Positions 1-8,339 of a stretch of 64,000 nt of DNA are shown piece by piece. The position numbers and the translations under genes were made by a program. A model generated the notes under the pieces. It saw only the letters and a list, made by a program, of their open reading frames with translations. It was not told the origin of the DNA and made no database searches. How positions within the stretch are numbered: position 1 is the first letter of the stretch; each line of letters starts with the position of its first letter. The stretch comes from Saccharothrix algeriensis. Lineage in GTDB: Bacteria; Actinomycetota; Actinomycetes; Mycobacteriales; Pseudonocardiaceae. The stretch spans positions 6,110,001 through 6,174,000 of the forward strand of contig NZ_JAFBCL010000001.1 of the NCBI RefSeq assembly GCF_016907655.1, written 5' to 3'.

Positions 1-301
1 GGCCGACCACGAACGCGCCGATCGGGTAGGCGATGATGAAACCGCCCGTCGGCCCGAGGATGACGCCCAGGCCGCCGCGCCCGCCGGGCAGCACCGGCAG
101 GCCGATGGCGACCAGCAGCGCGAACAGCAGGATCGCCAGGCCGCCGCGCCGGGCGCCGAGGATCGAGCCGGCCAGCATCACGCCGAGCGTCTGCGACGTG
201 AACGGCGCGGGCACCAGCGGCAGTTCGATCAGCGGGAAGAACCCGAGCACCACCATGATGGCGGCGAACAACGCGATCAGCGCCAAGTCCTTGGTGCGCA
301 C
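1..301 (-). CDS. bioY: Biotin ECF transporter S component BioY (partial)
   Basis: This is the N-terminal 100 residues of the biotin-binding S component of an energy-coupling-factor transporter; the rest lies beyond the left edge of the window. The protein is hydrophobic from the start (VRTKDLALIALFAAIMVV), followed by the BioY-typical stretch with LVPAPFTSQTLGVMLAG and GGLGVILGPTGGF. In BioY these segments form the first membrane helices and the biotin pocket. I chose GTG at 301, preceded by a GAGGGGG ribosome site; in-frame ATGs at 343 and 346 lack a good site. It lies 126 bases downstream of an EcfT gene on the same strand, with a hairpin between them, so it may have its own promoter. No ATPase (EcfA) gene is visible here. 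Confidence 0.88.
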   Translation of the reverse strand, partial: MRTKDLALIALFAAIMVVLGFFPLIELPLVPAPFTSQTLGVMLAGSILGARRGGLAILLFALLVAIGLPVLPGGRGGLGVILGPTGGFIIAYPIGAFVVG

Positions 302-395
302 ACCGCCCCCTCGTCCGTGAGTTCCGGGAAACCGGTGAGTCATCATAGGGCGGGACCGGCCCGGATCCGTCCACATGGGATCGGCCCGGGGGTCC

Positions 396-421
396 GGTCG
401 CGCTCGTGACAGCGCGCGACC
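396..421 (-). terminator. Hairpin between ecfT and bioY
   Basis: Read on the minus strand, the arms GGTCGCGC and GCGCGACC flank a short loop, forming an 8-9 bp G/C stem just after the EcfT stop codon. No T-tract follows, as is usual for actinomycete terminators. It may separate EcfT from BioY transcription, or be a processing hairpin. Confidence 0.35.
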
Positions 422-427
422 GCGCTC

Positions 428-1039
428 TCACCGGCGGTGCCGGTGCTCGGAGCCCACGCCCCGGGCGTCCAGAGCCTCGCCCAGGCCGTCGGCCAGGCGG
501 AGGGTCTTGACCAGCAGCGGGGTCAGGTAGGCGAAGCTGCGCTCGACGCCGCGCGCCCGCTGCGCGGCGCGCACCTGGTCCGCCTGCTCCTTGATCACCG
601 GGATGAACCGGATGGTCAGCGCCACGAGCAGGCCGATCCGCTCCGGTCGCACGCCCAGGGGCCGCAGCGGGCGCAGCGCCGCCTCCACCGCGTCGATCAT
701 GGCGGACGTGCGGGTGGTGAGCGTGACGAGGTTCGCCAGCAGCACCAGCGTGACGATCCGCTCGCCCACCAGCACCGCCGTCCGCCAGTCGGTCAGCACC
801 AGCTGCGCGGCGACGATCAGCACGGCGAACGGCAGCACCGGCCGGAACTGCCGCCACGCCGTGCCGGGTGGGACGCGCGCCACGGCGTAGCAGGCGAGCG
901 CCACGCCGAAGGCGAGGGCCGACCAGGGGATGGACCGCACGAAGAACAGTCCCGTGCCGGTCACCACGAGGGCGAGCAGCTTCGCCCCGGCGGGCAGCGC
1001 GTGCACCGGCGAGTCGGCGTGGTGGTAGAGGCTGAGCAC
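428..1039 (-). CDS. ECF transporter transmembrane component EcfT (BioN-like)
   Basis: The protein is 203 aa with about five hydrophobic helices. The C-terminal cytoplasmic part has the EcfT coupling motif pattern (AAQRARGVERS, then ALDARGVG), two Ala-Arg-Gly helices that contact the ATPase subunits. EcfT couples ATP hydrolysis by EcfA to toggling of the S component in the membrane. GTG at 1039 follows AGGAACAGGGGT. With BioY just downstream, biotin uptake (BioN role) is the natural reading, but a housekeeping shared EcfT is possible. An EcfA gene is not next to it upstream, so it is either further downstream of BioY or elsewhere on the chromosome. Confidence 0.85.
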   Translation of the reverse strand: MLSLYHHADSPVHALPAGAKLLALVVTGTGLFFVRSIPWSALAFGVALACYAVARVPPGTAWRQFRPVLPFAVLIVAAQLVLTDWRTAVLVGERIVTLVLLANLVTLTTRTSAMIDAVEAALRPLRPLGVRPERIGLLVALTIRFIPVIKEQADQVRAAQRARGVERSFAYLTPLLVKTLRLADGLGEALDARGVGSEHRHRR

Positions 1040-1168
1040 ACCCCTGTTCCTACCCGCCCGCGCGCCGGACCGGGGTGGCGACCCCCGGCCCGCTCGCCGC
1101 GCCGAGCGCGGTGGACCGGGGTCCGCCGAGGCGTGGCCGCGACGGACCCCGGTCCTCCCGCCGCGGGG

Positions 1169-1693
1169 TCAGAGCACGGCGGTGAAGGTGGTGGCGCCGC
1201 TGACGCCGGTCAGGCCCTGCGGGGTCAGGCAGGCGGTCAGGTCGGTGGCGGGCAGGACCTTGGTCTGCACGACGGTCGCGCCCTCGAACAGCCCCGACAC
1301 CACGGTGCCGGTCAGGACCAGCACGGTGGTGCCGCCGGGCTTGAGGTTGATCTCGAAGCCGCCCTCGACGGTGCTGCTCTGGCCGGTGTTCCAGTGGTAG
1401 GTGGAGGTGTTGGAGGTGGAGCCGGACAGGCAGCTGAACGTGCCGGTGGCCAGCGTCGTGAACGTCGCGCCGGTGATCTCGGGGTGGGCCGGGGAGAGGC
1501 AGCCGCCCAGCGTGCCGGTGGCGGTGAAGTCGATGTGCCGCGGCAGCAGCGTCATCCCGGGGTAGTAGGTGCCGTCCTGCGTGCCCAGCGGGCAGTTGAC
1601 GTCCACCACCGACGCCGACGCGGGGGACAGGGACGAACCGACGACGCTCGACAACACGACCACCGCGGCGACGAACAGCGAACGCAGGCGCAT
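1169..1693 (-). CDS. Secreted protein of unknown function
   Basis: A 174-aa protein with a clear Sec signal peptide (MRLRSLFVAAVVVLSS...SPASA, cleavage near residue 28). The mature part is rich in Thr, Ser, Gly and Val, suggesting a beta-sandwich, with four Cys residues (VNCPLG, GGCLS, FSCLSG, TACLT) that could make two disulfides. I do not recognise a catalytic motif. The start at ATG 1693 has an AAGGAACGGGAA site about ten bases upstream and places the signal peptide at the N-terminus; longer upstream reading frames add only arginine-rich, signal-less sequence. It is monocistronic, with a long gap on its upstream side. Confidence 0.75.
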   Translation of the reverse strand: MRLRSLFVAAVVVLSSVVGSSLSPASASVVDVNCPLGTQDGTYYPGMTLLPRHIDFTATGTLGGCLSPAHPEITGATFTTLATGTFSCLSGSTSNTSTYHWNTGQSSTVEGGFEINLKPGGTTVLVLTGTVVSGLFEGATVVQTKVLPATDLTACLTPQGLTGVSGATTFTAVL

Positions 1694-2385
1694 CAGGATT
1701 CCCGTTCCTTGTGAGGTGATGGGGAGTTCGAGTGTCACGTTCGCGGCACGCGCCCTCAATCGGCTGAACGGCTTGTGGCGCGACACCGTGCGTGGGTGGC
1801 GCGCCCGCAAAATGCGGAAGCCGCACTTCCGGCGCGCATTCGTCGCCAGGGGCTTCGCGAGGGCCCTCGCCGACCGGGCCCGACGGGGAGCCGATACCGG
1901 ATACCCGAGAGCCGGGACGACGCGGTCGCGGGCCGGTGGAGGGAGCGGCCGTCGGTGGAACCGGAAGCGCGTGACGGGAGTCCGAGTGGTGACGAGGGCT
2001 CGACAGGCGGGGGAGCGGCGGGCGCCAGGGGCACGGGCGCCGGGCGACGATCGGGTCGCGGAAAGTGACGCGACGCGTCGGTAGCACTACCGGGGGCGAT
2101 TATTCTGCGGATCGGGTGGAAATGGCCGGGTTTCGGCCGTGAACGCGAGCAGGGGCGCCGGCGCCCGCGGGGGAGGCGCGGGCGCGGAAAGAGGTCGAGC
2201 ATTGCTCGGTTTCGGCTCGTCGGCGATTAACCGACCACCGCGACTATTACCCCGCCCCACCGCGTCCGTACTGTTGACCACACCCGACCGGGGTAACGCT
2301 GCCCGGCGTTCCCGCGATCAGGCCGGTTGCCGGGCGGCGGAAACGCGCGTCCGGTGTGAATGACTCCAGGGAGGAACGGGCGCTG
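1694..2385. other. Intergenic region, divergent promoters expected
   Basis: About 690 bases separate the secreted-protein gene from the SEDS-PBP operon. I see no convincing gene: open frames here are arginine/proline-rich with poor codon bias. It must hold the promoters of both flanking units; I could not pick a convincing -35/-10 pair. Confidence 0.5.
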
Positions 2386-5300
2386 ATGGGGGACGACATC
2401 GTCGCGGTCGCGGCGTTGTTCTTCGGCGGGCCGACGGCGTGGAGCAGGCTCCTGCTGCTCACGGGCCTGGTGCTGGCGCTGGTCAACGGGTTCCGGTTCC
2501 TCGTGGGGCGGCCGAAGGCGGCGATGGCCGCCGACGGCGCGCCGCCGGCCCCGCGCCCGGAGGGCCCCACGGCGTTCCTGCGCGGCCCCGACGCCGCGAT
2601 CTGGACGCCGCCCGCGCTGGTGCTGCTGGGCGCGTGCGTCGGCGTCTTCCGCCTCACGCCGTGGTTCCTGCTGTGCGCGGCGCCGCCGGCCGCGCTCGTC
2701 GTGATCGCGGTGAGGCGGTTGCGCGCCGAGCACGGGCGGCGCGGCGAGGACGTGGTGGCCGGCCCGGCGCTCGCGGTCGTGCTGGTCACCGCGACGCTCG
2801 TGCTGCTCGGCGTCGTGCTGACCGTGCGGCTGGTCGTCGCGCCCGACCCCGAGGTGGGGTTCAAGCCCTCCTTCACGACCGGGTCGCTGACCGAGGTCGC
2901 GATGTCGGTCGGGGTGCCGCTGGCGGTGCTGGTCGCGCTGCTGTTCGCCGAGCGCCTGCCCGACGCGGTCCGGGAGCGGGTCGGCAAGCGCAGGCCGACC
3001 ACCCTCTACGCCCTCGGCGTGGCCGGGGTCGCGGCGCTGTTCCTCGCGCCGCTGGTCGACCCGCTCGGCTCGTCCGACAAGCTCACCTTCCTGCGCTTCG
3101 CCACCGCCGAGTACGGCAAGGTCCTCTACGTCTGGGTCCTGTCGGTGGTCCTGGCCCGCTACGCCATCGGCTTCCAGGTGCGGCCCGGCAGGCTGTTCGC
3201 CCACCCGGGCACCTGGTCGGTGGAGCGCACCCGGCGGGCCCTGGGCAAGAGCAAGCACGTCGCGTACACGTTCCTGCTGTTCGGCCTGGTCGGCGTCGCG
3301 GGCCTGGTGAAGGGCGACATCGGCCCGACGATCCCGCTGTTCCTCGCCACGGTCGCCATCGTGGTCTTCCTGCTGCGCCTGCAGGTCCGCTCCGGCGCGC
3401 GCCTGGTCGACACGCTCGACGCGAGCCGCTCGCTCTGGCTGGCCCTCGGCCTGGTCGGCCTGGTCGCCCTCGGCGTGCTGCAGCTGGACTACGTGCGGAC
3501 CCGCCAGGACGCCTGGCGCGACCCGTGGTCGTTCAACTGGTCCAGCGGGTGCACCGCGCCGCCGGAGGGCGTCCGGCCGCCGCAGGACGTCCCGCCCGGC
3601 TGGGTGGCCTGCCTGAAGTCGCTGGACGCGGACGCGGCGGGCAAGCGGTCGCAGGTGGCGCAGTCGATGGCGGCGATCGCGGACGGCGGCGCCTGGGGCC
3701 GGGGCCTGGCCGACACCCGGGTCGGCCACGTGCCCGCCGGCAGCACGGACTTCGTGCTCGCGGTGCTGTGGAACAAGCTCGGCGGGCTGGCGGTCGTGCT
3801 GGTCACGCTGCTGCTCGCGCTGCTGGCGGCGGCGCTGGCGCGGGTCCGCGCGCACCTGGAGCGCTTCCGCGAGGCGCGCGCCGAGCACCTCGGCGGCGCG
3901 GCCGAGCGGCAGGCGCGGGCGGCCCGGCTGTTCGCCGTCGGCGTGGCCGGGATGCTGCTGGGCCAGCACCTGTTCGTCTTCCTCGCCACGCTCAACGTCC
4001 TGCCGCACTCCGGCATCACCGCGCCGCTGCTGTCCCGGGGCGGCCAGTCCACGCTCGCGCTGGCGGGGGCCGTGCTGATCGCGGTGTGGCTGCTCTACCG
4101 GGCGGACCGGCCGCTCGCGCCGGTGCCCCCGGCCGCCGCGCGCGCCCGGGCCGACCGCGCGCCCGCGCTGACCGGCGTGCGGTTCCCGCGCACGCGCCGC
4201 GTCGTCCCGCTGGCGTTCGGCGCGGTGGCCGTGGTGGCCGCGCTGTTCGCCACGACGATCACGATCGCGCCCTACGGCCGGCTGCCCGAATCCCGCCGCT
4301 TCTGCCTCACCCAGGAGGCCCGGGTCGACCCCGAGCGGTGCTCGACCGACCGGACGGCCAACCGCCGCACCTCGGTCGAGCTGCGCGCGGGCGGTCAGGT
4401 CCTCTACACCCGCGACCGCGCCCGCCAGGAGTGGGTCGCCGACGGCACGCCGCCGCTGTCCCTGTCCGACCTCGCCGGGCTGATCCGCCTCGACGGCCAC
4501 GGCGGCACGCTCAACACCAGCCTCGACGGGCTGATCGACGGCGGCTCGGGCACGTCGCTGCGCGAGCGCGTGCTGCCCTCGGTGGACGGCCCGGAGCCCG
4601 GCTACCTCGACCTCACGGTCGTGCCGCGGCTGCAGCGGGCGATGACGGGCGCGCTGCGCTCCGACGCCGAGGGCGGCGGTCCGCTCGCGGGCGGCCTCGT
4701 GGTCATGGACGCCGGCACCGGGCACGTGCTCGCCGCGTCCAGCGCGCCCAGCGCGCTGGACTGGCCCGGGCAGCCCGAGGTCGAGCAGGGCGGCAGCGAG
4801 GACTTCACCGCCAACCACCCCCACTACGGCACGATCGAGAACGGCGTGGTCGACGAGTCCGGGCAGGGCTGCGAGAGCACGGACTGGGACGAGCGGTGCT
4901 GGCGCTGGTCGTTGGACCCGCGGCCGGCAACGCCGAACCCGGCCGCGCTCGCCGAGCGCGAGCGGTACGCGCCGGGCACGCCGGACGAGGTGCTGCCGTC
5001 GCTGGACGAGAACCGCGCCCTGGAGCGCCGGTACGGGCTCGGCTCGACGTTCAAGGTCGTGGTCGCGGCGGCGTTCCTCAAGCAGCCCGGCCGCACCGCG
5101 CGGTCGCTGCTGCCCTCACCCGCGCGGATCACGCCCCCGCACGGCAAGCCGATCGAGAACCACGAACGCGGTGCGCCCTGCGCCGGCACGGTCGACGGCG
5201 CGATCACCCTCAAGCAGGCGCTGACCGTGTCGTGCAACACCGCGTTCGTCGCCGCCGCGCTGGAGCTGGGCTGGCCGGCGATCCGGGACACCGCGATCGA

Positions 5301-5916
5301 GCTGGGGTTCACCGACCCGACCGCGCGGGGCACGGACGACGCGTGGCTCGCCGGGCCGCCCGCCGGCGTCGCCTCCCACGTGCCGCCCGCGGTCGACGTC
5401 GAGGGCATGGACAGCCTGGGCAACAACACGCTGGGCGGCGGCCGGGTCGAGGGCACGCCGCTGGCGCTGGCCACCGCGATGACCGCCGTCGCGAACGGGG
5501 GCAGGGTGGTGCAGCCCACGATCGTGGCCGAGACCTGCGACCCGCTGGGGCGCGACCGCCGCGCCTACGCCGGTGAGCAGCGGCAGGTGCTCACGCCCGC
5601 GCAGGCGCGCGAGCTGGACGACGCGCTCAGCGGCGTGGCGGAGGACGACAACGGCACCGCGCACCGGCTGGAGGCGCAACCGAACCGGGCGCTGCGCGTC
5701 AAGACCGGTACCCACGAGATCCACGGCGAGGAGGAGACGCCCCCGGACGGCCGGTTCGCGAAGCAGGTCGCGTGGGTCGTCGGCGCGCTGCGCACGGCCG
5801 CCGGCCCCGTCACGTTCGCGGTCGCGGTGGAGACCAGGGACGAGGGCGCCGGCTCCCGCCGCGCGCAGTGGTTGGCCCAGCAGGTGATCGACGAGGTTGT
5901 GGAGGTTCGGGGATGA
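2386..5916 (+). CDS. SEDS glycosyltransferase (FtsW/RodA type) fused to a transpeptidase (class B PBP)
   Basis: A single 1176-aa polypeptide carries both halves of a septal/elongation peptidoglycan synthase. Residues about 1-590 are polytopic and end with SEDS signatures: GAWGRGLADTRVGHVP, STDF (candidate catalytic Asp455) and GITAPLLSRGGQSTLAL. After another helix near residue 620, an extracellular domain has the penicillin-binding triad: STFK (Ser887), SCN (Ser949) and KTGT (Lys1106). In most bacteria these are two genes, FtsW/RodA and PBP2/PBP3; here the SEDS enzyme would polymerise lipid II and its own C-terminus would crosslink it. ATG 2386 sits behind GGGAGG; GTG 2356 is an alternative. 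The stop overlaps the next start (ATGA), so it is the first gene of an eight-gene operon. Confidence 0.9.
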   Translation: MGDDIVAVAALFFGGPTAWSRLLLLTGLVLALVNGFRFLVGRPKAAMAADGAPPAPRPEGPTAFLRGPDAAIWTPPALVLLGACVGVFRLTPWFLLCAAPPAALVVIAVRRLRAEHGRRGEDVVAGPALAVVLVTATLVLLGVVLTVRLVVAPDPEVGFKPSFTTGSLTEVAMSVGVPLAVLVALLFAERLPDAVRERVGKRRPTTLYALGVAGVAALFLAPLVDPLGSSDKLTFLRFATAEYGKVLYVWVLSVVLARYAIGFQVRPGRLFAHPGTWSVERTRRALGKSKHVAYTFLLFGLVGVAGLVKGDIGPTIPLFLATVAIVVFLLRLQVRSGARLVDTLDASRSLWLALGLVGLVALGVLQLDYVRTRQDAWRDPWSFNWSSGCTAPPEGVRPPQDVPPGWVACLKSLDADAAGKRSQVAQSMAAIADGGAWGRGLADTRVGHVPAGSTDFVLAVLWNKLGGLAVVLVTLLLALLAAALARVRAHLERFREARAEHLGGAAERQARAARLFAVGVAGMLLGQHLFVFLATLNVLPHSGITAPLLSRGGQSTLALAGAVLIAVWLLYRADRPLAPVPPAAARARADRAPALTGVRFPRTRRVVPLAFGAVAVVAALFATTITIAPYGRLPESRRFCLTQEARVDPERCSTDRTANRRTSVELRAGGQVLYTRDRARQEWVADGTPPLSLSDLAGLIRLDGHGGTLNTSLDGLIDGGSGTSLRERVLPSVDGPEPGYLDLTVVPRLQRAMTGALRSDAEGGGPLAGGLVVMDAGTGHVLAASSAPSALDWPGQPEVEQGGSEDFTANHPHYGTIENGVVDESGQGCESTDWDERCWRWSLDPRPATPNPAALAERERYAPGTPDEVLPSLDENRALERRYGLGSTFKVVVAAAFLKQPGRTARSLLPSPARITPPHGKPIENHERGAPCAGTVDGAITLKQALTVSCNTAFVAAALELGWPAIRDTAIELGFTDPTARGTDDAWLAGPPAGVASHVPPAVDVEGMDSLGNNTLGGGRVEGTPLALATAMTAVANGGRVVQPTIVAETCDPLGRDRRAYAGEQRQVLTPAQARELDDALSGVAEDDNGTAHRLEAQPNRALRVKTGTHEIHGEEETPPDGRFAKQVAWVVGALRTAAGPVTFAVAVETRDEGAGSRRAQWLAQQVIDEVVEVRG

Positions 5917-7970
5917 GCGAGGAGCAGCGGGCGCAGGACGTCCGCCGCGCCGCGATCACCAGGGTGCACGAGGTGCTGTCCGGCCTGGGCGGCGGGCTGA
6001 CCGACGAGCAGGTGCCGCAGGTGCTGGTGCGGACCGCGCTGTCGCTGCCCGGCGGCGCGCAGGCCGACATCCGGGCCGGGGTGCGGGAGGTGCGGTCGAC
6101 GTTCGGCGACGGCGACGGCCGGGTGCGGGTGGAGTTCGACACGGCGGCCGACGCGGCCGACCCGTGCGACGTCGAGGTGGTCCTGCCCGCGCCGCCGACC
6201 GCCGTCGTCGAGGACGGGCAGGACCGGCCGCCGCTGCCCGGCGGTGAGCCCCGGCTGCTGGTGCTGGGCTTCGACGGCATCGAGTTCCACTTCCTGCTGG
6301 AGCCCGGCCACGACTGGCTGCCGCTGCTGCGCCCGCACGCCGGGTACGACGGCCTGGGCCTGCTGCTGCCCGAGACGCTGTCGGACGTGCCGCACGGCCA
6401 CCTGGTCGACCTGTCGTACGCCGACGGCGTGCTGCGGGCGCGGCGGGCCGCGGAACGGCCGGACTACGCGGTGTCGGTCAACGGCGTGCCGCTGGACGGC
6501 GCCGGCGTCGCGGTGGCCGAGCACGGCGAGGTCCTGTTCGACAGCCGCACCGGCGCCGGCAGCCGCGCGCTGGCCTACGAGCTGGTCGACTGGACCGACG
6601 AGGTCCCGAGCGCGGGCGCGGGCGCGGACGTGCTGGACGGCGCGCCGCACCCCACCGAGTCGGCCGACCCGGCGAACCCCGGCGGTCTGCTGGTCGCGCC
6701 GCCCCGGCCGGGCGCGAAGGCGGGCCTGCGCCGGTTCCCGCTGCCCACCGGCCGCGCGGACGTGCGGGTGCGCGACGTGCACGTGCAGGTCCTGCACACG
6801 ACCGCGACGCACGTCGGCTCCGCCGAGCGCTCGCACGTGAAGATCTACCGCTGCGCGACGCCGCAGCACGCCGCCTACCTGCGCCGGCACCTGGCGACGC
6901 AGGCCGGCCTGGTGCGGCAGGCGAACGCGGTCGCGGGCCGGCCGGGGGAGCGGGCGTGGGCGGTCGCGCCGATCCAGCTCGTCGCGGCGACCCCGCCGCC
7001 CGAGGTGCTCACCACCCGGGCCGACCCGGCGGCGCTGCGCGGCGCGGCCGAGCACCGGCTCTCGGCGTGGTTCGGCGTGCCCGACCAGCCGCAGCCGGAC
7101 TGCTTCGTGATCGTGGCGAGCCCGCTGCTGGAGCCGGTCGGCTGGGCCGGCTACGAGCAGCTGGGCAAGGCGCCCAGCGGCGGTCAGCTCGACGCGCTGG
7201 CGCCGCTGGCGGCGGGGGTGGACCGGCTGCACTTCCTGGGCGTCGCGCACTGCGACATCAAGCCGCAGAACGTGTGCCACCACCTCGACGCGCAGGGCCG
7301 CAGCGGGTACGTGCTGGTCGACGGCGACGCGATCACCCGGTCCGGCGGCCCGGTGGCGGAGCTGCGGTTCACCCCCGAGTACGCCTCGGCGGAGGTCATC
7401 CGGGCGGCCCGCCGGGTGCGCGCGCCCGGCCGGGACTCGATCGACGTGCGCGAGCACGACCGGTTCGGGTTCGTGCTGGTGGTGCTGACCGCGCTGATCG
7501 GCGTCGACAAGGTCGACGCGCTGCTGCGCGGCGGCGCGGACGGCCGGCGGCCGGTCGACTCGGTGGCGATCGTGGAGGACACCCTGGCGAGCGCCTGGGA
7601 CCCGGAGTGGTCCCGGTTCGTGGCGGAGCTGGTCGGGCCGTTCCGGCCGGGCGCGCTGCTGGACGACGGGTGGTCGGCGAAGGCGTGGCTGGAGCGGCTG
7701 TCGGCGCTGTGGAGCCCGCAGGAGCGCGAGCGCGTCGCGGACCCGGACCGCGTCGCGGCCGGGCGCTACGGGCGCGAGGTGACCGCGCTGCGGGCGGACC
7801 TGCGGGCCCTGGCGTGGGCGGAGTGGCGCGAGGAGCTGGTGGCGCGCACGCGCGCGGCGCAGCTGGTGGTCGCGCGGCGGGAGTACCGGAACTGGTTGTG
7901 GGCGGGCCGGATCGCCTTCCTGGTCTCGGTGCTGCTGCTCGTCGCGACCGTGGCGGGGGGGACGGGATGA
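5913..7970 (+). CDS. Membrane-tethered protein-kinase-like protein
   Basis: 685 aa. The C-terminal half has a kinase C-lobe: HCDIKPQN at residues 446-453 (catalytic-loop Asp448, HxDxKxxN pattern) and VDGD near 469-472, where DGD replaces the usual DFG but keeps the metal-binding Asp. An activation-segment-like FTPEYASAEV and a tail helix (RIAFLVSVLLLVATVAGG) anchor it in the membrane. SHVKIYRC around residue 310 may supply the ATP-contacting Lys. The first 300 residues are not recognisable and may be a sensor. It overlaps the SEDS-PBP stop by ATGA and the next gene likewise, so it is co-translated with a cell-wall synthase and a GTPase. Kinase activity is likely but unproven; substrate unknown. 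Confidence 0.75.
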   Translation: MSEEQRAQDVRRAAITRVHEVLSGLGGGLTDEQVPQVLVRTALSLPGGAQADIRAGVREVRSTFGDGDGRVRVEFDTAADAADPCDVEVVLPAPPTAVVEDGQDRPPLPGGEPRLLVLGFDGIEFHFLLEPGHDWLPLLRPHAGYDGLGLLLPETLSDVPHGHLVDLSYADGVLRARRAAERPDYAVSVNGVPLDGAGVAVAEHGEVLFDSRTGAGSRALAYELVDWTDEVPSAGAGADVLDGAPHPTESADPANPGGLLVAPPRPGAKAGLRRFPLPTGRADVRVRDVHVQVLHTTATHVGSAERSHVKIYRCATPQHAAYLRRHLATQAGLVRQANAVAGRPGERAWAVAPIQLVAATPPPEVLTTRADPAALRGAAEHRLSAWFGVPDQPQPDCFVIVASPLLEPVGWAGYEQLGKAPSGGQLDALAPLAAGVDRLHFLGVAHCDIKPQNVCHHLDAQGRSGYVLVDGDAITRSGGPVAELRFTPEYASAEVIRAARRVRAPGRDSIDVREHDRFGFVLVVLTALIGVDKVDALLRGGADGRRPVDSVAIVEDTLASAWDPEWSRFVAELVGPFRPGALLDDGWSAKAWLERLSALWSPQERERVADPDRVAAGRYGREVTALRADLRALAWAEWREELVARTRAAQLVVARREYRNWLWAGRIAFLVSVLLLVATVAGGTG

Positions 7971-8248
7971 TCGACAGGTACCTGCGGACCGGGCCCGGTG
8001 CGCTGACCGCGGCGGTTCGCGAGCTGCCGCTGGGCAAGCGCCACGAGGACGGGATCGACCACCGCGTCGTCGACTGGGCGCAGGGCGGGCTGCCCGAGCC
8101 CGCGGCCCTGGAGGTCGAGGCGAAGCTGCACGGCTACCTCCAGGAGGCCGCCGCGCTCGGCCGCGACCTGGCCCGGCGGCAGTGCGCGCTGTGGCTGCTG
8201 GCCTCCGCCCTGGTGCTCGCCGTCCTCGTCGCCTACCTCGCCGCCTGA
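7967..8248 (+). CDS. Small tail-anchored membrane protein
   Basis: 93 aa; soluble N-terminus (MIDRYLRTGPGALTAAVRE...) followed by one C-terminal transmembrane helix (LWLLASALVLAVLVAYLAA). It overlaps the kinase gene by ATGA. There is no known domain. The architecture (cytoplasmic head, tail anchor) is repeated in other products of this operon, which suggests assembly of a membrane-bound complex. A 91-base gap follows, the only sizeable gap in the operon. Confidence 0.75.
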   Translation: MIDRYLRTGPGALTAAVRELPLGKRHEDGIDHRVVDWAQGGLPEPAALEVEAKLHGYLQEAAALGRDLARRQCALWLLASALVLAVLVAYLAA

Positions 8249-8339
8249 CCCCCGCCCGATCCCCCCGCCCGATCCCCCGCCTGATCCCCAGCAGCCCCAC
8301 CCACCCCGATCGGCGCCCGCCGCGCGGAACGGAGCCCCC

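Noticed and set aside
437..1714. Plus-strand long frame across ecfT and the secreted-protein gene
   Set aside because: Its product is compositional noise, and minus-strand genes have signal peptide and EcfT motifs.
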